Translations under genes and position numbers: made by a program
The notes under the pieces: model-generated
The model's input: only the letters and a program-made list of their open reading frames with translations
Database searches by the model: none
Told to the model about the DNA's origin: nothing
NCBI GenBank assembly: GCA_945862475.1
Contig: CAMAYW010000029.1
Location: 1-12,484 of the forward strand
DNA length: 12,484 bases
Source: Bacteriovorax stolpii
GTDB lineage: Bacteria > Bdellovibrionota > Bacteriovoracia > Bacteriovoracales > Bacteriovoracaceae
Direction: 5' to 3'
In this document: piece after piece, positions 11,676 through 12,484 of the stretch
Numbering within the stretch: the first letter of the stretch is position 1
Layout: every line of letters begins with the position of its first letter

Positions 11676-12484
11676 ATGAGTTTTAATTTAGATCCGAAGA
11701 TACCAAGTGGACCACTTTCTGAGAAATGGGACAAACATAAGTTTGAAATGAAACGGGTAAATCCGGCCAATAAACGTAAGTACACAGTAATCGTTGTTGG
11801 TACTGGTCTTGCGGGTGGGTCAGCTGCAGCAACTCTTGCAGAGCTTGGTTACAATGTTCTCTCGTTCTGTATTCAAGATACACCGAGACGAGCACACTCA
11901 ATCGCTGCTCAAGGTGGTATCAACGCCGCTAAAAATTATCCCAACGATGGTGACTCTGTAAGAAACCTCTTCTACGATACGATTAAAGGTGGAGACTATA
12001 GAGCACGTGAAGCTAACGTTTACCGTTTAGCACAAGTCTCGAACAATATTATCGACCAAATGGTCTCTCAAGGTGTTCCGTTTGCTCGTGAGTACGGTGG
12101 ATATCTTGATAACCGTTCTTTCGGTGGAGCTCAAGTTTCTCGAACTTTCTATGCTCGCGGACAAACCGGTCAACAACTTCTTCTCGGCGCCTACTCTGGT
12201 ATGATGAAGATGGTTGCGAAAGGAAAAATCAAGCAGTTCTCTCGACGAGAAATGATGGATCTCGTTGTCGTTAACGGTAAGGCACGAGGGATTATCGTAA
12301 GAAATCTCATTACTGGTGAGTTAGAAAAATATGCCGCAGACGCAGTTCTTCTTTGCACTGGTGGATACGGAAACGTTTTCTATCTCTCAACAAACGCGAA
12401 GGCATCTAATGCTTCTGCAGCTTGGAGATGTTATAAGCGTGGAGCTGGGTTTGCGAATCCTTGCTTCACTCAAATTCACCCGAC
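11676..12484 (+). CDS. sdhA: succinate dehydrogenase/fumarate reductase flavoprotein subunit (3' partial)
   Basis: FAD-containing catalytic subunit that oxidises succinate to fumarate (or the reverse) on the cytoplasmic side of the membrane complex. Only the first 269 codons are in the window; the full protein is normally above 600 aa. Visible are the dinucleotide-binding loop VVGTGLAGGSAAATLAELG (about 41-59), RRAHSIAAQGGINAA (about 71-85) containing the His that carries covalent FAD, the FAREYGGYLDNRSFGGAQ block, TFYARGQTGQQLL, LLCTGGYGNVF and the final FTQIHP. AGGGAG inside the sdhC 3' end lies 6 nt before the ATG. The N-terminal extension before the FAD fold and the pairing with a five-helix SdhC are typical of the B-type complex of Bacteroidetes, Epsilonproteobacteria and Bdellovibrio-like bacteria. 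Direction (succinate oxidation or fumarate reduction) cannot be read from this part, but an aerobic succinate dehydrogenase is the simpler reading. Confidence 0.96.
   Translation, partial: MSFNLDPKIPSGPLSEKWDKHKFEMKRVNPANKRKYTVIVVGTGLAGGSAAATLAELGYNVLSFCIQDTPRRAHSIAAQGGINAAKNYPNDGDSVRNLFYDTIKGGDYRAREANVYRLAQVSNNIIDQMVSQGVPFAREYGGYLDNRSFGGAQVSRTFYARGQTGQQLLLGAYSGMMKMVAKGKIKQFSRREMMDLVVVNGKARGIIVRNLITGELEKYAADAVLLCTGGYGNVFYLSTNAKASNASAAWRCYKRGAGFANPCFTQIHP

Noticed and set aside
11683..11901. Minus-strand open frame of 72 codons
   Set aside because: It lies wholly inside the strongly conserved sdhA coding sequence on the plus strand.

Overview
The window looks like chromosomal DNA from a low-GC, Gram-negative bacterium. 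Several genes encode Sec-type signal peptides. Succinate dehydrogenase is the SdhC(b558-type)-SdhA arrangement, and one large exported enzyme-like protein looks like a host- or prey-directed effector. Together these suggest a member of the Bdellovibrionota (Bacteriovorax/Halobacteriovorax-like), but this is inference, since no rRNA or other taxonomic marker is present. I see no tRNA, rRNA, CRISPR array, insertion sequence or phage gene. Coding density is high; the only gene-free stretches are roughly 100 bp (750-849) and 160 bp (10840-10999), plus short gaps.

Layout. (1) 1-749 is the 3' part of a trehalose-6-phosphate phosphatase. (2) 850-1665 is an unrecognised exported protein with a possible leaderless promoter. 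(3) A minus-strand three-gene run, 2975 down to 1653, encodes a 95-aa unknown protein, a 65-aa heavy-metal-binding (HMA) protein and a class I methyltransferase. (4) Divergently, 3041-3803 encodes a small exported His/Asp-rich protein and a protein resembling HvfC (DUF2063), the partner of MNIO (DUF692) peptide-modifying enzymes; no MNIO gene is present here. (5) 4400-3804 on the minus strand is an unrecognised cytosolic protein. (6) 4436-9383 is a translationally coupled pair: a small exported protein, then a 1469-aa exported protein. (7) A strong Rho-independent terminator at 9408-9436 is followed by a class I photolyase (phrB). (8) A promoter region leads into sdhC and the 5' part of sdhA, which runs off the window.

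The most interesting object is the 1469-aa protein. In order it has a signal peptide, a Cys-rich N-terminal region (16 Cys between residues 35 and 321, none afterwards), a hydrophobic then Lys/Ala-rich cationic stretch, a helical middle, a Fic domain with motif HPLSNGNGRSTR (residues 1051-1062), and a C-terminal region carrying R1253, STS (1337-1339) and QxE (1404-1406), which matches the R-S-E signature of ADP-ribosyltransferases. If both readings are right, one exported polypeptide carries two different target-modifying activities, nucleotidyl/phosphoryl transfer by Fic and ADP-ribosyl transfer, which fits a secreted toxin or predation effector. The small upstream gene may assist or neutralise it.

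The second point of interest is the metal-related cluster (HMA protein, His/Asp-rich exported peptide, HvfC-like protein), which resembles a reduced MNIO-type metal-binding peptide locus. The remaining genes are ordinary metabolism and repair: trehalose synthesis, light-driven DNA repair and the citric-acid-cycle/respiratory Complex II.
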